A stretch of DNA of 64,000 nt from Nematopogon swammerdamellus (GCA_946902875.1 OX336344.1:17815791-17879790); one strand, 5' to 3'; shown: positions 1 through 10,130, counted from the stretch's first letter. The notes: generated by a model not told the origin, from the sequence alone. Translations and numbers: made by a program.

Positions 1-540
1 TTTTTGTCTATAGTCGCGTAAAAACTAAAAATGGGTCAATTATCACAAAAAGAACATTATAACATAAAAAAACTGCTAGTTCAAATTAATCAAGTGCATG
101 GAGGAAAGGAAGAATTTTATAATAAATACCTCAAAATAATAAAAAGTAAAACAAAAATGCTTTGTATAGTTTCAGTTACAGACGCACTCCTTTCGGATTA
201 TGATTTTTTGCAAAACCCTTCAAAAACAACGAAACAAAAACAATGTTTATCCATTACGACAGGAAAGGTGATCCGCGTCTACGTAAAAGTTGCGACGAAA
301 GAAATAAGTACACCGAATCGATATTGTCGTACACTGCACACATTTCAATTTGTTGCCAACATTTGGTCTGCATGCACTACAACCTATATGAGAGCAAACA
401 TACTTGAGTAAACATGTTTGATATAAATAGACATGTAAACGTTGTTACATTGATAGGGTTAGAACCCAAAAGGATGTTATTCTTCACCCGAAACTGAACA
501 CATTTTGTTTTTCGCCTTTTTGTTTGAAGCATTATGAAGG
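1..540. other. AT-rich stretch with one unsupported ORF
   Basis: The sequence is AT-rich. An ATG-started frame of 126 codons runs from 31 to 411 (+). It is lysine-rich, with no signal peptide, membrane segment or motif I recognise, and its amino-acid use follows the base composition. I see no splice or promoter context, so I do not call it a gene. Confidence 0.3.
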
Positions 541-790
541 TTCCGTACCTCAAAAGAGGAAAAAATGAAACCCTTATATGACCACTCTTGTGTCTGTCTG
601 TCTGTATGTCTGCATGTCCGTCCGTCTTCCACAGCTTATTTTCTCCGAATCTAGTGAAAGAAAATGGTTGAAATTTGGTACATAGGTATATAGAGTTGAT
701 GGCGCAATCACGGGCGTATAGCGTAAATTAACAAATTTTGATTTTGGGGGTTAATTTTAGGAGACAAATTAGAAACATAAACAAGTAATA
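541..790. repeat. Interspersed repeat with GTCT tract
   Basis: It begins GGTTCCGTACCTCAAAAG, followed by CCCTTATATGACCACT and a (GTCT)n-like run near 590-625, then TTGAAATTTGGTACATAGGT. This layout is a familiar old interspersed repeat of insect genomes. Ends are indistinct and no target duplication is visible. Confidence 0.45.
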
Positions 791-1480
791 TTTAAGTGCA
801 TTGTCTGACATACTAATGAAAAGGGCTTGTTATAAGTAGTACAAATATATATTTTTTTATTATTTTAAAAGTCATATTTTAAAAAATATTAAAGAAAATA
901 TAAATAAATAGAGCATTCTCTCCTCCCCTCCGCCGTTATCTCCGAAACTACTGTCTAAAATTTCGAAAAAAGTTGGAAATATGGAGACTCTCTTAAACAG
1001 TACAGTTTACAGAAAAACTTAAACGAAAATCCGAAGTCTTAAAGACCTAACGGAAAACGGAAACCTCTCCACTAGAGTTTTTTTAAACTTTTGTATGAAC
1101 AAAAGTGCCGAAAATGTTAAAATTTAACATTTCATAAAAATTTCCAGGTCAAACATTTTTTCAGCTTCATATACAGAATCAGTTTTCTATGAAATAAAAA
1201 AGTACCATCTACAAATTTTACATCGTGTTTTTGTGATTTCGTCTATGTGTACTTTTGTTTCACGTCCTCGACAAATATGCCTGTTCTATACATCTATTTC
1301 TTCGGTGTGACGTAAACTTGACGGACTTTTTACAAGCAACAGTGAAATAAATTGTTGTGGGATTCTTTAAGACAGGCGTGAAAAAGCGCCTTCCAACCCG
1401 ACATTCGCCTCACTGTTGTAAGGGTACCTACTTAGGTTAGGCTACTTACCATCTTCTACCTGCCGTGACACAGAACTTTG
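791..1480. other. AT-rich unassigned DNA
   Basis: I see no coding frame, repeat copy or RNA signal here, only A/T runs and one short C-rich patch near 920-935. Confidence 0.4.
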
Positions 1481-1489
1481 GATTGCAAA

Positions 1490-1960
1490 CAGAAGTGGCA
1501 GGAGTGTTGGGCATTTTTGTCTCTTTCAAATCCCCATAAGGGCAAAGGGTGTTTTTTGCCCTTTCTCGACATGGTCAAAGAGTACCACTTTTGTTTTTTT
1601 CTAATTCCGATAAGTACAAACTGTGCTCTTTTAGTTTCTTTTCTCATATTCATATCTCTATAAGGTCAAACCGTACCACTTTGTCTCTTTTAAATTTCCA
1701 TATCTAAGGTCTATTTCATATCTATACATGGTCAAATGGTGCCACTTATTTCTTTCTCAAATCTCAATTAGGGCAAGCCGTGCACTTTTTTTGTCACTTT
1801 TCTCATATCTCGATAATGTCAGTCCGTACCACATTTATATCTTTCAAACCTCCATAAGGGAAAAGCGTGCCACTATTGTCTCTTTCAAATCTCCATGAGG
1901 ACAAACGGTCTCTTACAAATATAAGGGACAGATAGCTAGTCTCTTTAAAATCTCAATCTG
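1490..1960. repeat. Decayed minisatellite, ~50 bp unit
   Basis: A motif of the form TCTCTTTCAAATCTCCATAAGGGCAAA-CGGTACCACTT (here split by the dash) recurs about eight to ten times with heavy divergence. Recognisable copies lie near 1519, 1566, 1640, 1680, 1750, 1797, 1840 and 1880. Unit length drifts between about 40 and 60 bp. Short ORFs on both strands here follow from the repeat and are not called. Confidence 0.6.
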
Positions 1961-3390
1961 CCATGAAGTCAACTAGATGATATTATAAAATTATTTTGGA
2001 ATGAGAAACTGTAGACTTTTTAGGGATCCTGGTGACCGAAATTCTATCCATTGATGATCGATCTAATCTGGATATGCTTTAAAACTTAAAATTCTATTAA
2101 TTCGGCTAATGCACGAATTAACAAAGTGATCATAAGTCCTAAATTTTTGCATATATGCGTAACTTGACACGTATTTCCCAAAGGGTAGGCAGATATAATG
2201 GATGTCCAAGTCCCGTTCTGATAAAATTCATGTCATGCGTCCCTTACATGTTATAATAATGTGTTCTGTGTACCACCAGCTACTATGTAGCGGGCGGGCC
2301 TGTCTCGAATATCATTAAAGCTTATGCGAAATTGATTTAAGTTCTGACAAACGTCGTCAAAGCTCCCGCAAGATGGCGACGTCGTCGGCTCGCTAAACGC
2401 ACGAGTAGATATAGGCATAGCTTCGTCGTCGGTATCGACTTTGGTTGTCATTGATGGATCTAGGGGGGACGTCGTCTGGGGGGCGTCGTCAAGATGGGGA
2501 GGATTCGTCGTCTAGAGAGGGGCGGGTAGAGATCGTCGTTTTTCGTCAAGTTCAGTGTAGTACTGAACATTTAAAGACGTTCATTCCTGGATCTGGCATT
2601 TAAGTCCATTAAATAAAAAAATCAAAGGTACCAAAAAGTTATGTATTAATTATAGGTTTACTCGCAGGGATGAGCGGTTCAAAAATTCGGGCAAAGCGTC
2701 TGGCCCATTATTTTCTTATCGCTCGATGACCTGTACTAGTATTTGTTTTAAAATCAGGTTAACCTGCAGCTATTTTTAGCCGAAGGTGGTGAAATTGACC
2801 TAGCTCCTATTAGCTGCCTAATTACTGCAATAACCGGTGGTGGTGAGATTCAGAGAGCTTTATTAAATGCGTATGTGTTGTCACTGTAACTAAGAAAATT
2901 TAAAAAATCATATTGAATCGAAAACTTTTCCGTATCTGCGGAAATTTCTCAAAGATATTGATTATTAATGGGTGGAATTCTATAGCTCCCAGTACCACCT
3001 CCATAGATCCGCATTCAAGTCATATACGCCTATGTGCGTATCGCGGTGTTCGCGATATACACACGCGCCGCCGAAATGGTCCGCTGATCCAGATCGGAAT
3101 ACAAAACGCGCCACTTACAGAGATAGCATCGGCCTTCGTGTGACAACCCTCCAGTCGCCCGAGATAAGCCTTCGCAGGTGCAGAGGGACGCACACACACG
3201 CAGCCCTTGTCGATGTGTGTCATCGAGACTGTGCGCGTGTGGTTTTAGGAAAGAGTTTTAATAGTTGGGAAAATGGAGTGAACACAAGCGACTAAATTTA
3301 TTTATTTACTTACACGCTTAACTGCCAAAACTTATAGGATAAAACGTTTATAGATAGAAGTGGATAGAACGTTTAACTAGCCTCTAAAAG
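1961..3390. other. Unassigned DNA with GTCGTC-rich patch
   Basis: Positions 2340-2540 are rich in GTCGTC/GACGAC words, suggesting a decayed trinucleotide repeat. Positions 3010-3240 are more GC-rich (CGCG, CACACACACGCA) without a convincing frame. The segment 2768-2800 (TAGCCGAAGGTGGTGAAATT) resembles 38220-38252, so it is probably an old repeat piece. Nothing else is recognised. Confidence 0.35.
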
Positions 3391-3394
3391 TTAC

Positions 3395-4110
3395 CTAGGC
3401 CATTTGCTGGGTACTGCCAGTCCAGGTTGTTAGTCCTAGCCAAGTTTTGCCCATTCCAAATTGATCCTTGGGACCACCGCATAAGGTGCATTTTAGTTTC
3501 GGTGTCCCGAGTAATGAGCTGCTAGGTCTGCTGGCGACGAGGAGTTCGTTTTCGCCTAAATTATTAAAAACATCAAACTCTGCCTTCTTATTTATCTCGT
3601 TCGGCATAACATAAATAGATCTGTTTAGAGGAGGAACATTTATAGATTTGATATATTGCAGGAGCTGGTTGGGAAAGTTCAACGTTCATACTTACTCTCT
3701 ACTCAGACTATTAAAACTCTTTGGTGTCAACCATTTGAGGAGTTTGCCGTACATATTTACGGTGTGAAGTTTGAAACAAGTTTTTCTGGTTATATTTATG
3801 CTTGGTATAAAGAACGGCAGACCCCGATCCCGAAAGGGTCCATCGTTCTGTTTCAGGTTCGCGGGATTCTCTTAATATCTCTATCGTGAATATAATTTTT
3901 TGTCCCGCATTGCAATACATAGACAGCTTTACAAATAAAGCTGATTAAATTCTGTAGAAATGTCCACTTGTTATACTTGTACAAATGAGTGTAATTGTTT
4001 TGTTATAATAACAATATATTTACTCATTAAAGGATACATTAAACCTAAAGTTTATAATTAAATAAAAAAAAAACAATAATATGAATAAAACTTATGACTT
4101 AAAATTAAAA
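3395..4110. other. Unassigned DNA with one minus-strand ORF
   Basis: A 95-codon minus-strand frame at 3395-3682 contains a Cys pair (CTLCGG) but matches no family I know. Its splice context is unconvincing. Positions 3800-3860 hold a GC-richer patch with self-complementary words (AGAACGG...CCGTTCT-like). The rest is AT-rich and empty. Confidence 0.25.
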
Positions 4111-4117
4111 CTATAAA

Positions 4118-4230
4118 TATAAATTATTAATTTCCTCAAGGGACCGCGTCCCCGGGATGGTTCTCAGGACAGCGGCCACGTTGCCCCCTCTGTATGACCA
4201 GACAAAGTCTTTGCCGGAGATACGAGGGGC
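4118..4230 (-). pseudogene. LINE 3' coding scrap (RGGN-AAVL tail)
   Basis: Read on the minus strand this encodes RGGNVAAVLRTIPGTRSLEE followed closely by a stop. The pattern matches the terminal IQRGNAASVLGT motif of the LINE-type ORF at 14326-14793. I infer an old 3'-end fragment of the same kind of retroelement. No other domain is left. Confidence 0.45.
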
Positions 4231-4396
4231 AACACTGGTTTCAATCCAACTAAATACAATGTGTTTTAAATAAAAAGACGAGATGTGTTGTGGGACACGC
4301 GGTTGGAACAATATTATGTAATAAATAACAGTCACGTTTTAGAGTACCTAATTAAATAAAAAAATAATTACAAAGTTACGCTTGTAAACACAAATA

Positions 4397-4480
4397 CTAC
4401 AACAAAAGTGTCGTGACTTTTTTCGGCCTAGCTCTCATTCGCCAAGTGTCTGGAGTGTAACGTGGGATAAGGACTGCTGA
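4397..4480 (+). repeat. Short repeat, inverted copy near 9360-9440
   Basis: The words GCCTAGCTCTCATTCGCCAA, then GTCTGGAGTGTA, reappear in reverse complement at 9358-9440 (CTCCAGACGCTTGGCGAATG). The class is unknown. Confidence 0.5.
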
Positions 4481-4500
4481 ATGATTCGGTTCTAAAGTGC

Positions 4501-5036
4501 GAGTTGGTACCACCGCAATGAATTTAAACGTCGGTCGAAACGGCTATGTAAATAGTGTCATGATTCGTATAAGTTTTAATTTAATATTTCATTTCCGGGA
4601 GTATTTTAGTAACAAAAAGGCAATACTCGTGGTCGCTCCTGATTGGTTGGTTTGAATTTGTGAAGTGTAACGAACACCAATAAGAAGAGAGGATGCAGAA
4701 GTGGGGAGCGAGCAGTGGAGGGGAGCGGGAAGAGAGGGCAGACTACGGCTGGCTGGCTGGCAGGCGGTCGTGTGGACGGATCGACGAAGAGGACGATAGT
4801 GTACTAGATATTGTTTGTGGAATTGATTAACCAAAACAAGTGAATAAATATGTGATACCCTACATTGGAGTTTATATTCATGACAATAGTTCGTGTTTTT
4901 CGTCCAGTTCAGTGTAGCCGACATGAATTGAAGGTCACTGACATGGCACCTAGTTCGTCCGATATAATATCGGCTGACATCGCGGATGTTGTAGGTGATG
5001 TAGCCAACAACCGTGTCAGTTTCCGTAAAAAAAAAA
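4501..5036 (+). mobile_element. SINE-A copy split by a solo LTR
   Basis: SINE-A body sequence runs 4501-4555 (GTTGGTACCACCGCA, CGTCGGTCGAAACGGCTATG) and resumes at 4890-5036 (GTCCAGTTCAGTGTAGCC ... CCGTGTCAGTTTCC, then A-run). The interruption is exactly the LTR at 4556-4885 plus one copy of its 4-bp duplication. The copy lacks a pol III head, so it is 5'-truncated. Confidence 0.8.
4556..4885 (+). mobile_element. Solo LTR (330 bp), Gypsy-like by TSD
   Basis: The segment starts TGTCATGA and ends TCATGACA, a perfect 8-bp terminal inverted repeat with the canonical TG...CA ends of an LTR. It is flanked by ATAG on both sides (4552-4555 and 4886-4889). Removing it with one ATAG restores an uninterrupted SINE-A. 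An AATAAA lies near 4845, consistent with an LTR poly(A) signal on the plus strand. No internal retrovirus-like coding sequence remains, so this is the product of LTR-LTR recombination. A 4-bp duplication fits Gypsy better than BEL/Pao (5 bp). Family identity is not known. Confidence 0.8.
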
Positions 5037-5665
5037 GTACTTCGTTCCAAAAATCCAAAGAGTAACACAACCATCCCGAGGTGACCTTCAAATCAATCTC
5101 AATGTTTCGTGTTCTCTAGCACAACAACAGCTGTATGCCAAATTTAATATATCAAGAAGCATTCCAGCTTCTCAATGCTGACAGACAGACAGACAGACAC
5201 AGACAATGAGAGTGGGTGGACTCGCGCTACGATGATTCCTCCTACGCATCTAGGCCTATAGGGGGTCCGTTTCAACATCTCTTACTCACGCATCCCTTAA
5301 TTCGCCTGTCAAATGTTTTGCCCGTCCGGAGGGTGCCGGAGGGGTGGACCGTGGTATCCACGGAGCAGCGTTCGGCAGCCGTCTGCCCCCTGTGGCGGAA
5401 TCATATGGCTCTAAATAAGTTGTAGAATAGACTATGACAAGGTACTTCGCTTCAACTAGGAGTTTTAACTTATTAATTGATTTAAAACTTGTGCAATAAC
5501 TTAAATATATATTTATCATTTAATATAACGCCATCACTTTGATCCAGGATTGGCAAAAAAAAATATATTTCAAGAAAGTGTTTTTCAAATATATATTTTT
5601 TATATATGTTAAGAAACCACTCTTTTCACTTTGGCTTTGAATGGATACAAATGGATATTGGTACA
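5037..5665. other. Unassigned DNA with short (GACA)n
   Basis: A small (GACA)n tract sits at about 5178-5202. Positions 5320-5400 are GC-richer with no stable frame. Otherwise AT-rich, with TATATATTTTT runs near 5590. Confidence 0.3.
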
Positions 5666-5675
5666 CAATACACGC

Positions 5676-5985
5676 CACACGCCGTATCCCGACAATCGGG
5701 GTAAGCAGAGTAATCGGTGTTTTGCTGCAAGTACTCTTGTAAATTACAGCACAACACCGACCATCACGTTTAGCAAAGTATTCGGACAAGATAACTATCA
5801 GGCGGCAAGTAATGCACGAAGGCCCACCTGCTGCTTGACTAGGTGGAATCACCGTGCCAAGGTGAGAGGTGGCGAGCCTGTCGCCCTTGTGCGCGGCATC
5901 TTATCTTTATCCCTTAGTCGCATTTTACGACATGCACGGGGAGAGATGCAGTGGGGCTATTCTTATTAAGTACCGACCCCACACA
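5676..5985 (-). repeat. R-family interspersed repeat
   Basis: On the minus strand it starts with a GTGTGGGGTCGGTACTT-like end and carries CATGTCGTAAAAT/GGCGACTAAGGGATA, finishing in CCCCGATTGTCGGGATAC. About 310 bp long and shared with copies at 24301, 35973, 57091 and 63888. Each full copy has an internal hairpin, here TGTTTTGCTG...CAGCACAACA around 5716-5757. I do not recognise a coding frame. It may be a SINE or LINE-derived unit; class unresolved. Confidence 0.65.
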
Positions 5986-6288
5986 GAACATGAATATTGG
6001 TGAGGTTATAAAAAAACATTTCAAGTCCTATTCTATCCAAGTCCTATCCTATCCAAACGCTATTCGCAGACAGAGGGTTGCGTAGCGATTCCCTTCTTCC
6101 ACGTGATCCACGCATACCTGACGAGTGCGCGCACCTTTTCATACCGTAAGGATTAAACTATCTTTTGTACCGTGTGGGGCCGGTACTTTAAAAGAATAGC
6201 CCCACTGCATCTCTCCCCGTGTATGTCGTAAAAGGCGACTAAGGGATATGACTCCCTTCTTATATTAACAGGTGGTAGGGTTTAACCC

Positions 6289-7609
6289 TACCACCTGTGA
6301 AGGGGGATAGGGCGAAGTTGAAAAACTATCGACCTATCTCACTTCTTAGCCACGTGTACAAGGTCTTTTCAAGAGTCATCACGAGTCGGCTGACACAGAG
6401 GCTGGACCAGTACCAGCCTCGTGAGCAAGCTGGATTTAGGAAAGGGTACGGCACCATGGACCACATATTTACTGTGAGACAAGTGGTGCAAAAATGCGAG
6501 GAGTACAACAAGCCGCTCTTCCTAGCCTTCGTCGACTATGAGAAGGCGTTCGACTCAGTTGAAAAATGGGCTGTCGAAAACTCCCTCCTCAGGTGCAGAA
6601 TCGACCACCGCTACATCGAGGTGCTCCGAAATCTGTATCGGTCCGCGACGATGACTGTGAGGCTTCACGAGAATACCCAACCTATCCTCCTTGGTAAAGG
6701 CGTAAGGCAGGGGGATGTGATCTCACCCAAGCTCTTCACAAACGCATTGGAAGATGTGTTCAAGATGCTTGAGTGGGACAACATGGGTATAAACGTGAAT
6801 GGAGATCTTCTCAGTCATCTGCGTTTCGCCGATGACATTGTTCTTCTGTCCAATTCCCGAGATCAGCTTCAGATCATGCTGGAAGACCTTTATACAGCGT
6901 CGATGAAGGTTGGTCTGAAGATGAACCAGGACAAAACCAAGGTCATGGCGACCGAGGTTATGACGGGAGGAAAATTTGTTATTGGCGGAGAAGTGATCGA
7001 ACAGGTTGAAGAGTACATATACCTCGGTCAAATTCTGTGGCTTGGTAGACAAGGTCTGCTTAAGGAGGTGGAGAGACGAATTCAACTGGGTTGGGCTGCC
7101 TTCGGAAAACTAAAATTCGTCCTGAAGTCTGACCTTCCGCAGAATTTAAAGACCCGTATATATGACCAGTGTGTCCTCCCGGTTATGACGTACGGATGTG
7201 AAACGTGGACTCTGACGGTCGCTGTTGTCCAAAGGTTGAAAGTTGCCCAGCGAGCAATGGAGCGAGCCATGCTGGGTATATCGCTACGTGATATGGTGCG
7301 TAACGAGGCAATCCGCCGACGCACCAAAGTAGTCGATATTGGACACCGGGTGGCTAAGCTCAAGTGGCAGTGGGCTGGGCACGTTAGCCGAAGAGACGAT
7401 GACCGTTGGAGTAACCGTGTCCTACACTGGCGGCCGTGGACAGGAAAACGGAGTGTGGGAAGACCACCCGCCAGGTGGGACGACGACATCAAGTACGCCG
7501 GCGGAAATCAGTGGTTCCGTATCGCTGAAGGCCGGGAGGACTGGAGGAAAATTGGAGAGGCGTATGTCCAGCAGTGGACGCTTACACGCTGACTGACTGA
7601 CTGACTGAC
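6289..7609 (+). mobile_element. 5'-truncated RTE-clade LINE insertion
   Basis: The insertion lies between two copies of AGGGTTTAACCC (6277-6288 and 7610-7621), a 12-bp target duplication inside a SINE. It ends in a short tandem tail, (CTGA)n at about 7589-7609, typical of RTE elements, instead of poly(A). The endonuclease and early RT parts are missing. The first bases, TACCACCT, are complementary to the AGGTGGTA just upstream, giving a near-perfect foldback at the 5' junction (6270-6296). Confidence 0.85.
6297..7592 (+). CDS. RTE LINE reverse transcriptase, C-terminal two thirds
   Basis: The frame is open for 431 codons from a GTG; it is really a truncated ORF, and the native start lies in lost sequence. 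Motifs in order: [18 protein letters not shown] near residues 9-26, [10 protein letters not shown] at 77-86 (first catalytic Asp region), GVRQGDVISP at 135-144, FADD at 177-180 (the YXDD-type catalytic pair), then a thumb with YLGQIL. Past residue 270 comes the C-terminal region typical of insect RTE proteins: VLPVMTYGCETWTL, KLKWQWAGHVSRR, GRPPARWDDD. The enzyme would copy element RNA at a nicked target. With no apurinic-like endonuclease domain it is non-autonomous. No stop or frameshift interrupts it, which argues for a recent insertion. Confidence 0.85.
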   Translation: MKGDRAKLKNYRPISLLSHVYKVFSRVITSRLTQRLDQYQPREQAGFRKGYGTMDHIFTVRQVVQKCEEYNKPLFLAFVDYEKAFDSVEKWAVENSLLRCRIDHRYIEVLRNLYRSATMTVRLHENTQPILLGKGVRQGDVISPKLFTNALEDVFKMLEWDNMGINVNGDLLSHLRFADDIVLLSNSRDQLQIMLEDLYTASMKVGLKMNQDKTKVMATEVMTGGKFVIGGEVIEQVEEYIYLGQILWLGRQGLLKEVERRIQLGWAAFGKLKFVLKSDLPQNLKTRIYDQCVLPVMTYGCETWTLTVAVVQRLKVAQRAMERAMLGISLRDMVRNEAIRRRTKVVDIGHRVAKLKWQWAGHVSRRDDDRWSNRVLHWRPWTGKRSVGRPPARWDDDIKYAGGNQWFRIAEGREDWRKIGEAYVQQWTLTR

Positions 7610-7854
7610 AGGGTTTAACCCGCCCCGATTGGTACCACCGCACTGAATGAAACGTCGGTCGAAACGGCTATGTAAATAGTTTGTGTTTTCCGTCCAGTTC
7701 AGTGTAGACGGCACGACCGAAGGGAAGCACTGACGTGGCACCAAGTTGACCCGGTGTTATAGGCTGACATCACGGATGTTGTATGTGATGATGTAGCCAA
7801 CCGTGTCAGATTCCATAAAAAAATATATATAAGTAGTACTTCTTTTTTTTTCTC

Positions 7855-7987
7855 GAACTTTTTTTTTTTTTTTTATGGAATCTGACACGGGTGGCTACAT
7901 CACCTACAACATCCGTGATGTCAGCCCATAACACAGGGTGAACTAGGTGCCATGTCAGTGCTTCCCTTCATTTCATGTCTACTACCT
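7855..7987 (-). mobile_element. SINE-A 3' fragment, inverted
   Basis: A T-run is followed by ATGGAATCTGACACGG, GGCTACATCACCTACAACAT and GTGAACTAGGTGCCATGTCA, the reverse complement of the SINE-A 3' half. It lies tail to tail with the copy ending at 7823, making a ~110-bp arm inverted repeat. Probably two independent insertions meeting at their A-tails. Confidence 0.8.
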
Positions 7988-8171
7988 CGAACAGCGCGTG
8001 GGACAGACAAGACGGACGAACAAACCGCTGCCGTAGCCGACGCCGCCAGAACCGGTGGTTACGAAATCTTAAAAATTAGAATATAATTAATAGTGGTTTG
8101 TAGTTCACATGATTTCTGTTGCTCGTTAAGAGTTACATAGGCACAATGGTATAGTTGATATTAAAGTGATT

Positions 8172-8325
8172 TTTTATTTTATTTTATTTTATTTTATTTC
8201 ATTTTATTTTATTTTATTTTATTTTATTTTATTTTATTTTATTTTATTTTATTTTATTTTATTTTATTTTATTTTATTTTATTTTATTTTATTTTATTTT
8301 ATTTTATTTTATTTTATTTTATTTT
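8172..8325. repeat. (ATTTT)n microsatellite
   Basis: About 30 near-perfect ATTTT units with one ATTTC interruption. It may have grown from an A/T-rich retroposon tail, but no element body adjoins it. Confidence 0.95.
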
Positions 8326-8339
8326 AAAGGAGAGTAAAA

Positions 8340-8745
8340 CTGAAAATTTTTCATACATACAACATGTCCCCACTACGCTTCCCTCTGGAATACATTGGAA
8401 CATAGTAAAGGCAAACATAAATAAAAGTTTATGAATAAACAATCAATTAAAGACACAGATGCAAAACACAGAAATAAAAAGAAAAGAAAAAAAAAATTTT
8501 TTTTCTACGCTACGCTAGGATATGTATATATATTCGGTTACTGTACCGATGTACATTCGCTACTGGACAATGGAGTGGACACTTCAGTCGGTGCTTCAGT
8601 TGACAGCGGAGTTGGGATGTAATAGATATTCACTTTTCCATATAAAAATATACGATTATTACATATTTACAGCAACCAGGGTTTTCTAACATGGTCACAC
8701 AGTTAAAAGATAAACATCAGTTTATTTTGTAAACACTTTTAGAGA
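8340..8745. other. AT-rich unassigned DNA
   Basis: No gene or known repeat is seen. A 63-codon frame at 8431-8622 is lysine-rich low complexity and is not called. Confidence 0.35.
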
Positions 8746-8748
8746 TAA

Positions 8749-8988
8749 GCGTCGGGTGACCGAGTGGTCTGATCTGAACGTCGACGTCGGCTTACTTTGC
8801 GAGAAGTCCGAGGTTCGAATCCGGTCGGCGTGTGCCAATGAGTGTTTTTCTGACGGAAAAATTTACCTACACTGCTGATTCGGTTCGACAGCCGAGGCTG
8901 CTGTTCGGCCATATTATATCCAGTATGGTGGTATCAATCCATTCGGCTCCAATTCGAGCCTACCACCTAGTAAGGGGCAAGGGAAGGT
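8749..8988 (+). mobile_element. SINE-B: tRNA-like head, inverted body
   Basis: The head is plus-strand, with an A-box-like GTGACCGAGTGGTCT near 8756 and a B box GGTTCGAATCC at about 8812. The head-adjacent linker follows (GTGCCAATGAGTGTTTTTCT). From about 8888 the body is in reverse complement (CCGAGGCTGCTGTTCGGCC ... GAGCCTACCACCTAGTAAGG). A second copy with the same head-forward, body-reversed layout is at 25237. Confidence 0.7.
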
Positions 8989-8999
8989 TATCAGGGATG

Positions 9000-9447
9000 T
9001 AACTGGGAAACGCTACTCATTCCTTCCCAGGAAACTCTCTTGGGAACCTTTTCATTCAAATCTTTAGGTCGAATATGCAACGCCGCCCGGGACCCCCGGG
9101 ACGAGATTGAAAACGAAAACCCGGAAAATAAATAGTTGAAGGAGAAAATTGGATTTTACCTTTTAGGTGATTTGACATAACTCTGCCATTAGAGATTTTC
9201 GACAAATTGAAGGAATCAATCAGTCGAAAGATTGTTTCAGGATGTCGCGCGGGGAGCTCTGAGATATTATTCCAATCAATTCATTTTCGTCTTTTGCGAC
9301 TAAGGTAATAACTTCCGCGAGAAAAATATTTTTTGAAACGAAGCTATCCTTATCGCACTGTACGCTCCAGACGCTTGGCGAATGAGAGCTAGGCTGAAAA
9401 AATTGTAAAATTTCGACCGTCATGCCACTTTTGCTGTAGTATGATGT
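9000..9447. other. Unassigned DNA with a short repeat
   Basis: Positions 9358-9440 are the inverted partner of 4397-4480. A 67-codon minus frame at 9220-9423 overlaps the repeat and is not called. Positions 9085-9105 hold a CCCGGGACCCCCGGG palindrome-like GC patch. Confidence 0.4.
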
Positions 9448-9654
9448 AAGGGATAATATGACTCCCTTCTTATATCACTAGGTGATCGGGTTTATCCTGG
9501 CCAGGTTGGCACCACCGCACTGAGCGAAACGTCGGTCGAAACGGCTATGTAAATTGTTCATGTTTTCCGTCCAGTTCAGTGTAGCCGACATAAAATGAAG
9601 GGAAGCACTGACATGGCACCACGTTCACCAAGGTATTATTAGCTGCTATCACTG
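9448..9654 (+). mobile_element. SINE-A copy with trace of R-head
   Basis: It starts AAGGGATAATATGACTCCC, the end of the R-head seen at 6240 and 61950, then carries the SINE-A body (GGTTGGCACCACCGCACTGA, CGTCGGTCGAAACGGCTATG). It decays after GTTCACCAAGG, without a poly(A) end. Confidence 0.7.
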
Positions 9655-9659
9655 GTGAA

Positions 9660-10130
9660 CCATGCATGCATAAACAAAAGCTTTTGCATCGATTGCGAAA
9701 TAGAATGATATATTAATTTAAAAATATACATTTTACATAAACTCACAATTCGTTATGCGTAGATTTTACTGAAAAGCATACGAGCGAAAATCTTTAATCG
9801 AATTTACAGGCAAATTGCTCTCGTCTCTCCCGCAAACATTGGAATGGACTCGGAAACGTTATGCATACCAACGAACCTGCTCTCATGAAGTTATAAAAAA
9901 AAAAACTCATGGCGTGTGGGTGGGCTGCCGCTGGCGGAGTGGACGAAATATAATAATTAAAGGGTGACCCTCGTCATTATCACAAACATGTTTTGTTTTC
10001 TTTTTTCCCCGTTATTTCGGGAGGATGGTTGTGATTTTATAACTCTATATGATTAAATAACAACTATTTCTCTCGTAAATAATCTCAAGTTACTTTATTA
10101 ATTGTTTATCTGTCCGTTAGAAGTGTAGGT
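9660..10130. other. AT-rich unassigned DNA
   Basis: No gene, known repeat or RNA signal recognised. Confidence 0.35.

Larger units (their letters stand above)
6172..7823 (+). mobile_element. Chimeric R-head/SINE-A copy split by RTE LINE
   Basis: Positions 6172-6260 match the first ~80 bp of the R-family (GTGTGGGGCCGGTACTTTAA ... GTAAAAGGCGACTAAGGGAT). They run directly into the SINE-A body at AGGTGGTAGGGTTTAACCC (6270-6288). The body resumes after the RTE insertion at 7610 and ends in CCGTGTCAGATTCCATAAAA. The same R-head/SINE-A join recurs at 61878-62201, so the chimera is a family and not a chance junction. Confidence 0.8.

Noticed and set aside
31..411. 126-codon ORF as a protein gene
   Set aside because: Composition-driven Lys/Asn/Ile-rich text, no domain, no promoter or splice context.
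4865..5065. 66-codon plus ORF after the LTR
   Set aside because: It lies wholly in SINE-A sequence.
5631..5969. ORFs across R-family copies (also 57102-57311 and minus-strand partners)
   Set aside because: The frames differ between copies and carry frameshifts; the repeat looks noncoding.
6723..7492. Minus-strand ORFs of 120 and 136 codons
   Set aside because: Shadows of the RTE RT frame on the opposite strand.
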